This document shows positions 34,611-46,560 of a stretch of 64,000 nucleotides of DNA, in pieces (position 1 is the stretch's first letter; each line of letters starts with the position of its first letter). The stretch lies in contig CM069449.1 of assembly GCA_035610835.1 (NCBI GenBank), positions 44,350,768 to 44,414,767 of the forward strand. The letters are read 5' to 3'. Origin of the DNA: Ophiura sarsii. Its lineage: Eukaryota; Echinodermata; Ophiuroidea; Amphilepidida; Ophiuridae. The translations under genes were made by a program, and so were the position numbers. The notes under the pieces were generated by a model. It did not search any database. It saw only the letters and a program-made list of their open reading frames with translations, and was not told the DNA's origin.

Positions 34611-35995
34611 CGTTTATTACGTTATCTACTGCCTATCAGCTCAAAATCAGAACAAGTTTACAAACTGTGATCCCCAAAACACAAAATTGTAGTTACGAAA
34701 GCATACTTCTATCAATTACAGCGAAAAAAATGCAATGTAATTTTGTAAATTGCAAGTACTATGAATCGTTTTTAGGTCTTCACATTACTTCATGAACTTC
34801 ATCTTTAAATCTAAAAAATGCACGGTTTTCCAAAATGATTATTTTTGTGCAAAGTATAAAATATATCTTTAATTGTATCTTTTTCCAATCGTCATAATGT
34901 ATTTTCCAAAGTTAGCCCCGAAACAATGATATTATGCTGCACTAATAACGCTGGCATTGGAACTCTGACTATATTGGGTTTGGTAACGTAATAAACATTA
35001 TACAAACACACCCCAACACATATATTCAACATCGAGCAAGGCAGTTTACTTTGTATACAAATACATCTTGTCGACATAGATTGAAGCCCATTTGACAATA
35101 TAAAGCAGTAAAAAGCAGTAAACACACTTGTAAATTACACCAGAATGCAATTCCAACAACGAGGATGGATAACGTAATAAACATAGTCACAGTTGTTTAG
35201 TACATCATTTTCAAACGCTTAGTTTTACATCATAACACATTTATTTTATCTTCAATCTTCTTTTACCAACGAAATAACAAACAAACAGTTTACCACATAT
35301 TATGCTTACCACATGTAATCTCACTTAACTTGTGTTAAATGACACAAGCATATACCTCAAATTCTAAACATCCACAATGATAATATACAGAACTAAGCAC
35401 TATCAAATGAAATATAATTTTCTATGTATAAAGCACCTCAGTGTATTCAGCGATACCTACCTAGTAAATGGTATTTGAGAAAGTTAAGTTGCCGAAATCA
35501 ACCGAAAGACGGTTCTATATATTGTTGTCTCGCTCTTTTATTGTAGGGTAAATAGGGTGAATAACGTAATAAACATGGTCACTAAATCGACATTATGTAA
35601 CATAGCACTGTGCAGGTATGTTTATTAAACCATGGCATTATTACCTTCATGTAACTTATAATAGCACTGAATATTGAATTGCCTTGTAATCTCTTTAAAT
35701 TAGTAAGATATTGATTTATTTTATTTTAAATGATGGTAGTCGATTTGTAATAAGACTGTACTCTGATGACCTTTTGTCTCCACTATTGCATTTGGTTCTG
35801 CCGGTATTACCATTAGTTGTTTGCACTGTGTCGCCCATAATTCCTGTATAATAATGATAACAAAAACAAAACAAAATTGATGAAAGATATTGTAGCTGTA
35901 TTGTAGCTGTTTCAGCTAGGTATACCATATGGTAGAGGAAAAGGTAGCTCATTAACATAATTTCCGTTACCCCTATCGTGTTGGAGCATGCGATT
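34611..35995. repeat. Repeat family with TAACGTAATAAACA motifs, left copy
   Basis: The motif TAACGTAATAAACA occurs at 34984, 35170 and 35562, and in reverse form CGTTTATTACGTTA at 34611-34624. The right end, 35962-35995, is a 34-bp sequence (TTCCGTTACCCC...) whose perfect inverse is at 39633-39666, the left end of the mirrored copy. This looks like two inverted copies of one element with subterminal motif arrays. The left boundary is not determined. No ORF of note. Confidence 0.6.
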
Positions 35996-36105
35996 TATGT
36001 AGTCGTGTAGTATTTGTTCTCCCCGATATGAATACCGCTGTTTGTAAATTAAAAACATGTGCTAAGTACCCTAATTAGGCAAAACAAAACTGCAGTCCCT
36101 AAAAA

Positions 36106-36550
36106 TGTGATGCGATCTGTGAAAACCCGCCACATGGTGGCATTTTTCATATTGGAGATATTTATATCATAAGAAAGCTAAAACTGTGCTGATTACAGAA
36201 CTGTTTCGATCATTTTTCTACGATCACTACAAAAAAAGTTATGAGTGAATGATGATTGTGATGTCACCAAAAGCTACAAAACAAGAAATCATGAAAACAG
36301 GCCAAAGAAGATACATAATTCAATATAATAACATTATAAGGTTAATAATGAAAGTGACTTAAGTAAGTTTTTGAAGGTGAAATTTCATGAAAGATGATGA
36401 CACAAAGTATTGGAAACTAATTTTCTTTAAAAAAATCTTTAAACAAAAGAAGTTTTTTTTAATTTTTTTTTTTTTTATCATTTTTATTTTACCCATAATC
36501 CCTAGTTCACATTTTGCGACATCCGACGGGTTTTCACAGATCGCATCACA
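36106..36550. mobile_element. TIR element, TGTGATGCGATCTG ends, copy 2
   Basis: Same terminal repeats as 29671-30007, with the interior in inverse orientation (AAAGTGACTTAAGTAAG and TGAAATTTCATGAAAG are shared). It is longer by about 108 bp near its left half. Confidence 0.8.
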
Positions 36551-36854
36551 AATAGTTGAGTGGGTATTGAGTGGGAAGACGCTATTGAAATAGACTGAAT
36601 GGGTTGCCCTTTTATAGCTTTGGAATCACGGGGATTAGCGGGACTGCAATCATTACAATGACACCTAATTTGTCAACAGCATCGGTACCCAAAGGAAATT
36701 GAATAGGAGTGTTGCTGTTGCTATCCATATATTATAGTTCTTTTGGAGAATAACAACAATCTCTGAAGGTTTTGTTGTTGCATGGGAGGCATTAGTTTAA
36801 AGCTGGTTAAGGTGTAGTGCAATTCGCGAATAAACAAACAAACAAACCATTACA

Positions 36855-37680
36855 CTCGGATGTCTGCTATCTACAGTAGATAGCACCCATATAGTATTGC
36901 ATTCATCACTTAGATAAACCCAATAGCTTTCTTCAGTAGATAAACACACGGCGTTACATTTCTATCTTCAGTAGATAGTACCCATATATAACATTACTAT
37001 CTTCAGTAGATGACCGTATGTTATATTGCTATCTTAAGTAGATATTCTTAAACAGCTAAGAAAGTTTAAGCAATCTCATTGGTTCTCAGAGAAATCGGCG
37101 ACATCTAGATGAGACAATAGAACACGGGGAGTTGGGGCTTACGTTTTAACAGTGCGTCCGACCTTCACAATGCGTGGTTTGCTTCATAACGCGCGCTTCT
37201 GCAGTGCGTCTTTAGCGCTTTTCCTGCGTTAGTGCCGGCGCCGCGACGCTTACGCATGGTTTACTCATCGCATGTGATTGGATGGAATGTTTGTGGGTTA
37301 TTCGATCCTAGCAGGGGTAAAAGTTGTCAAATGTGGACAATAAAATGTACTTATTTCTTTGATAAATGTCTAAAAGTATGATTGTTTAAGAATGAGAATA
37401 AAGGTATTGTTTTTAGACCGTACCCGTGTTATATTGTCTGACATAAATGCGTTCTATAGTATTATTTTTTTGCGTAGAACAACTCCGCCTGCGGCGTCGT
37501 TGTTCTACTTAAAATAATACTATCGTCCGCATTTATGTCAGACAATATAACACGGGTACGGTCTAAAAACAATACCTTTATTCTCTAAGTATAATATTAC
37601 ATTGCTATCTTCAGATAACATATGCTATATTGCTATCTTCAGTAGATAGCATTCATGAATTATTACATTGATATATTCAA
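36855..37680. repeat. ~40-bp minisatellite with CTATCTTCAGTAGATAG palindrome
   Basis: Diverged units of the form TTGCTATCTTCAGTAGATAG followed by CACCCATATA recur at about 36868-37050. They resume at about 37598-37655. The array is interrupted by unrelated sequence with a CpG islet (37155-37290) and a 192-bp palindrome. Each unit contains a 7-bp dyad around the TCAGT core. Confidence 0.7.
37394..37585. mobile_element. 192-bp near-perfect palindrome (MITE)
   Basis: GAGAATAAAGGTATTGTTTT is mirrored by AAAACAATACCTTTATTCTC, with about 85 paired bases per arm through GACATAAATGCG. The small loop includes CTCCGCCTGCGGCGTCG. It lies in the minisatellite region. Confidence 0.85.
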
Positions 37681-37813
37681 CTGCCAGCATAATATCAATA
37701 TAAACAGCACCGTGCGGGAATTTACACCTATTATTAGTGTTATTTGTGTGCAACAGTTTCTAAACTTAATTAGGACCAGTCGAGATAGGAGAGTAAACGA
37801 CATATTTAATTAA

Positions 37814-37966
37814 GGGCTGATATCCAAACTCTCAGCGGTGTTACACCGGTATTACACCGATGTTATACCGGTATTACACCGATACTTGTATAGAATATCG
37901 GTGTAATACCGGTATAACATCGGTGTAATACCGGTGTAACACCGCTGAGAGTTTGGATATCAGCCC
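37814..37966. mobile_element. 153-bp hairpin MITE with TAA target duplication (Harbinger-like)
   Basis: GGGCTGATATCCAAACTCTC begins the element and its inverse ends it. TAA is present at 37811-37813 and 37967-37969. Inside, ACACCGGTATTACACCGATG-type units repeat, so both arms are also locally repetitive. The same target size and GGG start are found in the 2881-3030 element. Confidence 0.8.
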
Positions 37967-37969
37967 TAA

Positions 37970-39235
37970 AGAAAATTAAAATAAATAATGTTTATTTACA
38001 AACATTCCTAATGTATGCCTTTTCAAAGATATGGACCAACCTTTTCAACCCCTGGTTATCGTCCTTGCGTGGGCCTCGAACTGGAGCTGGAGTTGTTCGT
38101 CTATCATGTGCACCATGTGTAGGAAGACTGCCTTATGCACTCATAATAATAACCCCTTTCATGATAGCCAACTAACTTTACACCAACTACAATTTAAATA
38201 AAGTTCAATTTCTTGTTTTTAGTCACCCATTTTTGTATCAAATGACCACGAAAGTGACACAAAACACGTAAACAAATGATTAGAAATAGGTACAAATTTA
38301 ACCCCCTTTTCAGTTGGTTTAATTGACCCTGAAAAGGGGCTTTATTTTTAATTCTCACGTTTTTATTTGTTTATTTTATTCAAATGAAGAGTGATCGATT
38401 GATAATTATACACACAAAGTTTATCTATCCTAGACCAATATTGTTTTAAGTGCATGGTGCAGTGGCAATTGGAATCGAAATTTAAGGTATAGGCCTATTA
38501 TGGCTTGTTGTAGGGGAAATCATTGGTTGTTAAGTAAGTAACCTGAATACTACCATGAGATTTATATGCAGTTCAATGAGTCAAGCACTACTGAGGGATC
38601 TTCCACGAGTATTGACGCGTCGACGGCGAATCAATTGCAACATTTTTTAAATTATCTTAAAGACAAGTTAACCTCATTTAAAAAAGGCCATCTAGATCTT
38701 TCTTGGCTTAAATTTCACAGCATTTAACGTGGGTTTTTATCAGGATCCTCAACTGATATAACAACCCGAAACCACAAACAATTTAAATGCCGCTAAAGAG
38801 ATTGCTAAAACTGTGGGTGGCTTACGGGAAACAAATATATACCAATACGATGTCGTATAAAAGCATAAATTAGCCTATTTAAAATTAAACAATCCCGAAA
38901 TTAAAATTGTTTAGGCGTACTGTAGGCCTATCCCGCCCGCGTCCAAAAATGAGAATGTCAAATATTGAATTATTTTATTTTTATTTAGGATTTTATTAAA
39001 TTAATCATGTAGTTATAACATAATTAAATACGGACCTCGATATTGGTTGCAATCACTTGTTTCAATATAAAGGATTAAAATATAGACATCTCGTCCCTTT
39101 TCCAAACATGAAACTGTTAACTCATGATCATTTTAAATCGATATCCTTATTGCCAAGTAGCTAGCTTTGATTATGCTTCTAAAATTATTCAATAAAATAA
39201 CCTTGTCAGTCCCGAACTCGTCCGTAGCTATCTGA
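37970..39235. other. Gene-free stretch
   Basis: No supported gene. TAGGCCTA-type octamers occur near 38490 and 38925. The rest is unassigned AT-rich sequence. Confidence 0.45.
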
Positions 39236-39350
39236 CGATTAAGAGAATCTAGTCCCTCCGTGTCAAACTTAGTACACAGAGCTGAATAGAGCATGCCAAG
39301 ACGAATGACGTCGGATTTACGAGCGATAGCTGCATACCTGAGAACAATAC
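39236..39350 (-). CDS. Possible coding exon, unknown protein
   Basis: On the minus strand an acceptor-like ATTGTTCTCAG precedes a frame reading YAAIARKSDVIRLGMLYSAL, then CTKFDTEGLDSLNRQ and IATDEFGTDK. A GT follows (weak donor GTTATT). The frame stays open upstream to at least a second acceptor-like TTCTTTTAG near 39362. Amino-acid composition is protein-like, GC content is higher than in the flanks, and codon third positions are mixed, unlike nearby repeats. I do not recognise the family. Its phase does not fit the BTB exon at 19328, so it would belong to another gene or be an orphan. It could also be chance. Confidence 0.35.
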
Positions 39351-39632
39351 TAGTAAATATTCCTAAAAGAAACTCGCGTTTGTTTCCTTAAAAATATTCA
39401 TGATCAATGGGATTCGAACTGAAGGTGGCAACTCCATTCAATAGCAGCACAAAGACACACATTAGTGAGTTCGCCGTAAATTCAATAGAGTAGTGTTGCT
39501 AAAATAGTATATACTGCATTAAATTTAGGCATTAGTTCTTTATTTTGGTTAATTAAAGCTAATTAGCACACGATATTAATTTACCAACAGCGATATTCTT
39601 ATCGAGGAGACAATACCCCACATGTCTATACC

Positions 39633-41474
39633 AATCGCATGCTCCAACACGATAGGGGTAACGGAATGTCTTACGGGAAGCACTTTTCTGGGGTTTTACA
39701 CTGTACCAATATTTATTCACCCAATTATACGTATTGGTTTATTACGTTATCCAATAGCATAGAACTATACAACCATTGAAGAATGCAAACAAATGAGATT
39801 GTGTCAGTATGTGAGACAATATGTATGTACACTAAGTTAACATTCATAAACACATAATAAATGTTGAATCACTGTGAACAAGGTGCAATTATCTTTATCA
39901 AATGATGAAAAGTTTATTACGTTCCATTATAAGGTGGTTTCAGTCCTGACATAGAAAGGTCCACATATTAAGATTATAACATTGGGTACAATGTATGATA
40001 CTCAAGTACATCAATCATGAAAGCTACGGAATTGACGCCAACATTGACATGAGAATAGACAATGAGGTTGGTTACGTTATCCCGTTTATTACATTATTGG
40101 CAACTGCAACAGTGCCTCATGCTGGCTTATAACGTATATACAAAGCAATCAATGTAGATGTTAGCGATACCTACTGCATTTCTTCACATTATTAACCCCA
40201 TTCTAATATCAAAGGTCCATTTTCAATGTTCTTAAGAGATCTAAAGACAGCAAAAAAAGTAACTCGGCTGTTGTAAAAGCATCTATAATTTTAAGATTGT
40301 TACTCATATTCTAAAAATGAAAATACCAGGAGACGGAAGATTTAATTACGGTGATTTTGACACCTTGTTTGTTAAATCGATAAAGTATTGTTGTCGCGGT
40401 ATGAGCTTACAGATGAAAAGTGCCCATTTCCATTGTTGCAGTAACTCCTATTGATCTCTCTGATTCAGAATGAAGATAATAGCGGGAATTTTGATTAGCT
40501 GTTCTGGTTGTGCTGTAAACTTGATTAACATAATTCGGGACAAATTTAATGGGGATAACAGGCGTACTTCTTTACAACTAAAAAGGATGAATTTAAAACT
40601 CCAAATGCTCAGAAGGTCCGAGAAGACAGACAGGACAGGTCATCGCCATGGGCAAACTATCAAAATTCCCGCTATTATCTTCACGCTGAATAAGAGAGAT
40701 CAATAGGAGTTACTGCAACAATGGAAATGGGCACTTTTCATCTGTAAGCACATACCGCGACAACAATATTTTATCGATTTTAACAAACCAGGTGTCAAAT
40801 TCACCGTAATCAAATTTTCCGTCTCCTGGTATTTCATCTTTAGAATATGAGTAACAATTTTAAAATTATAGGTGCTTTTACAACAGCCGAGTTACTTTTG
40901 TTGCTGTCTTTATAATGACTTCAACTGTCATTCAGCTTAATTTTCATATTACTTACAAGAAAATAATGAGGAATTCTTACCATTCGTCGTTTTTTTTTCG
41001 CATTGTACTTTCAACGAGTATTCACCATGCATGCCTACGAAAAGGGCCTGCCACGTATCTTTGTTTAATACAGTCGTAGAGAGCAGCTGTCTCTCTTTCG
41101 ATTTATTCGATAACGTAATAAACAATAACGTAGTAAACGTTTTTCGTACTCAAAGTACCACATAGACGATCTGGAAAGAGCTAGCGAGTGCTCCAAGTAA
41201 CCACATAGTCTATGTATATGTATCAAATAGGTTTTTAACCAAAAAGTGTGTTTTGATACATAGTTCGAACAACGTAATAAACATCCTTAACAAGGTCGCA
41301 TGCTTTGCAGCATTTTAATTTATTCTCAAGGTCAGACATGCTGCTATAGATTTTTGAAAATATTATTTTCCAACACCCATGTTCTTTTAGATTCATAATA
41401 TGTACATTTACATGTTTAAATGTTAATTTTGAACAACTTTGATCCTCTATGTGTCGCAGGTAACGTAATAAACA
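39633..41474. repeat. Repeat family with TAACGTAATAAACA motifs, right copy
   Basis: The copy starts with the 34-bp inverse of 35962-35995. Reverse-oriented motifs lie at 39736-39749, 39911-39924 (one mismatch) and near 40083. Forward motifs lie at 41111-41124, 41126-41139 (one mismatch), 41270-41283 and 41461-41474. A long-TIR element (40242-40912) has inserted between the two groups. The right boundary is not determined. Confidence 0.6.
40242..40912. mobile_element. Long-TIR MITE, complete 671-bp copy
   Basis: The arms are about 250 bp. TAAAGACAGCAAAAAAAGTA starts the element and its inverse, with one mismatch, ends it, with TA at both borders. Internal pairing includes CCAGGAGACGGAA near 40326 with TTCCGTCTCCTGG near 40818, and AATGGAAATGGGCACTTTTC with its inverse. 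The ~160-bp loop (about 40500-40665) is the only single-copy part. A 78-codon frame crosses loop and right arm. It is preserved in the 5733 copy but has no known domain. Confidence 0.85.
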
Positions 41475-43100
41475 TCAACATCTCGGACAAAATATATGAA
41501 ATTGAAACAGGTAAACATCGTAAAAGATGTGCATTTTTTTTCTAACCATGGAATATCGCTATATGTTCCCTACAAATTAGGACATATCTTGTAGAAAATG
41601 GTGTACTTTTTGTAGTGTAATTAATAAAGGCAAAATTTACTTTTATGCTGCGGACATGGACATTTCGCTAATTTGGGGTATATGAGGGTAATTCTTTTAG
41701 TGAAAACACGATCAGAAGTATAGCAAAGTATATATATCCAAGTAGAAAACATCGAGATCTATCTATAAAAGAAGTTTTTCAAGCAAGAAAACATTGTATA
41801 ACACAGAAATGGACCAAAGACATCAAAAAGTTCATTTTGCACTGTTTTCATGAGAGTTAACCACATATTGAAAAAACAAGAAAAGTTGACGAGCAGATTT
41901 TGTGGAATCTTCCATTAAAGTCGATTTTTTCCTAATTTCCCATAGAACCATGTAGTATATTTTGGAAAAAAACACCATTTTTGAAACGGATATAGCTCAA
42001 AAACTAAGCCCGTATCCCCATTTTTTTATTTTAGATTCGTGATCAGCACCGTTGAGAATACCTAGTATCAAAATCTTAAGAAAATCTCTACGTTAACTCT
42101 ATGTGTCATGAAACCCCTTAATGTACAATGATGAAATCACAATTCGTGACGTGACTCATATTAATCAGAAGCTTACCCGATTCCGTCTCTTTTAATATCT
42201 GAAGTAGAAGAAGAGAAAACTTACCAAACGACAGGTCATAATTATATCTTCATCCCCATTTCTCGCTTTCTCTCTAATATTTCCAATTTTTCTCTCTCCT
42301 TAAGTCCTTTATCTCCGATAGGTGTTGATTTTAACACCCAGACTACTCACTAACTGCGCCACGGTACATGTTTAAATGATCACATTGATAAAGACTCGAC
42401 TACACTGGGCCAATGGGCCTAAATGATAAACTCTGATGATTAGCCGCAGATGTTGCGCACAGAAAGTAATACACGAGCGTCTAATCTTTGTCAACGGGTT
42501 CAACGCGCACGCGTCACCATTTATTTTGCCAACTCAAAACATTCCACGCGCGTTCACGCTCATCATCGGTTAACGCACGCGTTTTCATGCGTTACGCTTC
42601 CCGGAAATTGTAGGCGCACTTCGAATGCGCATTGAAAAGGTATGGCTTCTTTTTCGCACTCGACTCGACACGAAAAAGGTGGTTTTTAACAAACATTTGA
42701 GTTTATTTTGATACCAAGAAAAGAACGATTTGTAATCAAACTTTGCACGAAGATAGGGATTTACATGCTTCCCACGATATATAAAGAACAGGATTTGAAA
42801 CACATGTATTTTCCCGTGAACCATGATAAAACGGCGGTATTGTCACTTTTCACCTTCATTGGTTGATTTCTTTATGTTCATTTTTGAGTAGAAAGTACGA
42901 TTTTCAAACACGATAACTCAATAAAAACTGCATCTGATGGACGGCAAGTAAGTGTTTTGTAATCTTAAGAAAATTACCCGGGACACGTCTTAATACGATT
43001 TATCACAATGCAAATGGGTCATCGCCCTTTGATAATATGGCACCTTCTTATATAACCGACCTTCTCTCTCCATATACTCCCACTCGCAGTCTAAGGCACA
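41475..43100. other. Gene-free stretch with one CpG islet
   Basis: CpG-rich words (ACGCGCGTTCACGC, AACGCACGCG) cluster at 42465-42630. Elsewhere AT-rich sequence without repeats that I can define. Short frames have no recognisable domain. Confidence 0.45.
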
Positions 43101-44392
43101 GCCGTTTTCGCCATACGTTTGGTAAACGTTTATGAGCTCTAAACGTTTACCAAACGTTTTTGAATGTATTTGATAAACGTTTATTAAACGTTTGGACCTT
43201 TTAAACATTTATAAAACGTTTGTTGGTTTTTTGTTTATGCAATGATTAATATTAATGTTTATTAAACATTTTCACCAAGTTGTATTTCATACGTTTTGTT
43301 ATTTTCACCAAACGTTTGCTAAACGTTTACGAGTTCAAACGTTTGCCAAACAATTGTGATTAACGTTTAACATACATTTTTGGCTTTTAAACGTTTATGT
43401 TACGTTTATTAATTTTTGTTCATTTCGCGATTTTAATATTAATGTCAATCAAATATTTGTTTCGAGGTGTATGTCAGATGTTCTCTTATTTTCGTTGAAT
43501 AAATGTATATAATTTTACATTCACCTTTGGTTTTGCTCCAATAATCGTTTTTTAGATGATTATTTTTCAAACGTTGATATTAAATTGCTATAGGCCTAAC
43601 ATGTCTATTTGACATGGAGTTTTTGTGTTTTTTCAAAACATCATCACAGATTTTTAGAAGACCCGTTGGACCAAAAATTGCATTATATTAAATCGATGAA
43701 AACGCTGAAAACATTACTATTTTCCCTTTTCAACCATCTGGGCTCTGTTGCATAAAAGTTCAGATTCATCTGAACTTAGGAAGAGCATGGACCTATCAGA
43801 TTGAGTGATTCTGAATGCTAGGATAAGAAGGATATTTAAATTTGGCCTACGGTCTAAAATCAGAAAGATCAAATCACTAATTATTCTTGCAATCTTCTTT
43901 ATTTTAAGAAGAGTTAGGCCTATAGGCTGAATATAATTCTTCTTACATGGAATATAGAACCTACAAGTTCTATGCAATAGACAAGGCGCGGATCCAGCCA
44001 AGTTTAGGGGGGGAGGCAAATGGAGTTGCCTTGACAGAACAATGTTCTCTATCAAACTAAAAGCACTAATTAACACATGCACTGGTTACGTATAGACATA
44101 CCTATAATGAAAATATAGTTTTATTGTCATGATTGATACAAAATAGAGTACAATATATTACAATACAATCATTATTATATACGATAATACGAGACATGCC
44201 AAATAGCTACGTTTTATTTCTTCTATGGTATAATATAATAGAGTAAAATGAGTATTACGATCTTTAAAGGATCTGACAAATTAGCTGCTGAAAAGTACCA
44301 TTTGCTGCTTTAACCGAAGTCATAATACGAAATTATACATTCAGTGATGAAAAGTATTTTCAAAGTTTGGCTCTTAGGTTCTGTTAATACCA

Positions 44393-44530
44393 GTGGCGTA
44401 CCGACCGGGGGGGGGGGGGGGGGCAGGGGGGAAAGTTCCCCCCCCCCCCCCCCCCCCCCCCCCTGGCTCCAAATACCGGGACGCTAAATTCGCAATACTG
44501 GGACGCTAAATTTGCATAAGAAAAAAAAAT
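44393..44530. mobile_element. hAT-like element end with G and C homopolymers
   Basis: CAGTGGCGTACCGACC is followed by about 17 G, then about 28 C, then two copies of ACCGGGACGCTAAATT or close variants. Only one terminus is identifiable. The same CAGTGGCGTA head occurs at 9167, and near 57553 and (inverse) 59084. Confidence 0.5.
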
Positions 44531-45539
44531 CGGACCTATGCCACAAAACACTGAGGTTTTGGCATTATTTGTTGACTGTTGTGCTATTGGGACTGGGAAA
44601 TTTTGTGACCGCCTTTTGTGACCGTGCGAAATTTTGTGACCGTGCGAATTTTTTTGACTTGACCCTACCCCGCCCGCCTCCTTTATGGCCGCCGCCTCCT
44701 ATTTTTTACTATTTACTATTTCCGAAAATTCTGTAAAAAATTTTTAATTAAAAAAATTTTTAAATTTTTTTTAGTGATTGATCCTTTGCCCATATGAATG
44801 GCAGGTATAATAGAAATGCTGTATCATTTCATAGCATGTTCATGCCATGCATGACACGGAATTATTGACATGGCTTCTCAATTGAAATAGTATGGGGACC
44901 AATTATATATTAGGTAAACCTTTTCATATTTTTATTCCTCTGGCAATTAGAGTGGAAAATCCTGTTTAGGAGTGTCTGCAACACAGTCAGTTGGTCACTT
45001 TCGACTTGGCGGCCATCTTGAAAAAATATCAAAAAATGGGAAAATAGTAAATAGTAAGACCCTCCCTCCTCCTTTTTTTAAAAAGTCCGGACGGGAAACA
45101 TGTAATTTTTTTTACTATGCCTTAGTGGATACTTTTACCATCGGGATATCCAAGGGGGAAAGGACTATAATAATTAGTACCTTAATTATGCCATTTATGG
45201 CACGATTCATGTAAGCATTTACCGGCGATTTCAACAAATTTGTGTTTTTGAAACCAACTCCAGGCACAACGCGCTTGCCAATGCGCCCTAAGTTATTCGC
45301 GCATACCTCGTGCGCGCCACGGCCCTCGCAGTAGTACGCTCGGCTTAACGCAGTTTGTTGTGGAAACTGAGACGCGGTGCGTTCGATGTTCTTTATTTAG
45401 CCGGCATTTTACCTCAAGCGATCAACCAATGTGTACGTGCAACGGAAAAGCTCCCGGTTTTTAACGACGTGCCATTTTCATAACGATTTTCATGCACATT
45501 GCACACTTCATACATTGTTTGGATTAAATTGTTACTTCA

Positions 45540-46560
45540 TGCTCGTGGAGGTGATATGTTGCGCAGATTTTGTGTAAGTTTTCGTGTTATAAATGTCGTT
45601 TTGATGCGTTCGTTAGTATTTTATCAGCCCAAAATCGTATCTCTTCTTTTACTTTTGTTTGTTTTGAGGCGTTGTTGTTGTTTTCTTGTGTGTGTGTTTA
45701 TAATTGTTGTTTTTACGTTCTAATTAAATGTCAGATTTTTTCCTCTTTGTGATCCTTGTTGTCTTTTGTTTGTTATTGTGGCATATTTACTGTTTCTCGA
45801 ATGCTATTTTTTAAAATGTTTTTAGGTCCTTTGGCTTTGTTTTGTATTTGACTATGATTTTGCCAGTTGTCACTTCGTTTTTCATGATTTTGCTTCCTTC
45901 TTCATTTTTTATTTGGGGGGGGGGGGGTATATTTTTCTGTAGACCTATTCGTATTACCTTAATATCTACCGTGTTATAGACGTAACATACTTAAATAGGT
46001 GAATTGTTGCGCAGATTTTGTGTAAGTTTTAAGCTATTTTGGTTTGTTTTGAGGCGTTTTACGTTTTGTTGTTGTTTTATTTTCTGTGTTTTTAATAATC
46101 TTTTGTGTTTGTTTTGCTAATTTTCTTTCCTTGCTTTTTTGCCTTTGGCCTTTTGTTTTGCTTTGTTGTTTCATTTTGGGAGGAGGGTGATGTTTGCTGG
46201 TTTCGTTTTTGCTTTTTCTGTGTTTCTTTTTTGTTTCCTCTTTTTGAAATTTTGTGTGTTGTTTTCTTGTTTTTCGTTAGCTTACCTAATTGTTTATTAT
46301 TTACCATTTCTGTTTTTATTAGGCCGCCCTAGGCCTAATTGTTTTTTGTTTTGCCTTTTGTCACTTTGTGGTTTTTTTCTCTGTTAGTGTTAACGATCGT
46401 AATTTCTGTGTGAATTTTTGGTCATTTAATGCCGTATATAATGCCTAAACCTGTTAAAATCAATGTTTTTGTTTTTGTCAAAGCTCACTTTGTGGTGGGT
46501 TTAGGCCAATTCACTATAGCATTACAGCTTTTGTTTGTTTGCTTTAATAAATAGCAATTT
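45540..46560. repeat. T/G-rich low-complexity tract
   Basis: TTTTGTTTTG-type sequence over about 1 kb with a G run at 45916-45927. The 71 to 82-codon frames here translate to F, V, C and L runs and are not genes. TGCGCAGATTTTGTGTAAGT occurs at 45560 and again at 46008. Confidence 0.7.

Noticed and set aside
36855..37060. Array considered as CRISPR-like
   Set aside because: Units are diverged and contiguous without unique spacers, and the context is eukaryotic.
39407..39419. B-box-like GATTCGAAC on the minus strand
   Set aside because: No A box at suitable distance and no cloverleaf; probably coincidence or an old relic.
43717..44082. 121-codon minus-strand ORF
   Set aside because: Lies inside the AAACGTTT element with no known motif; composition looks like translated repeat.
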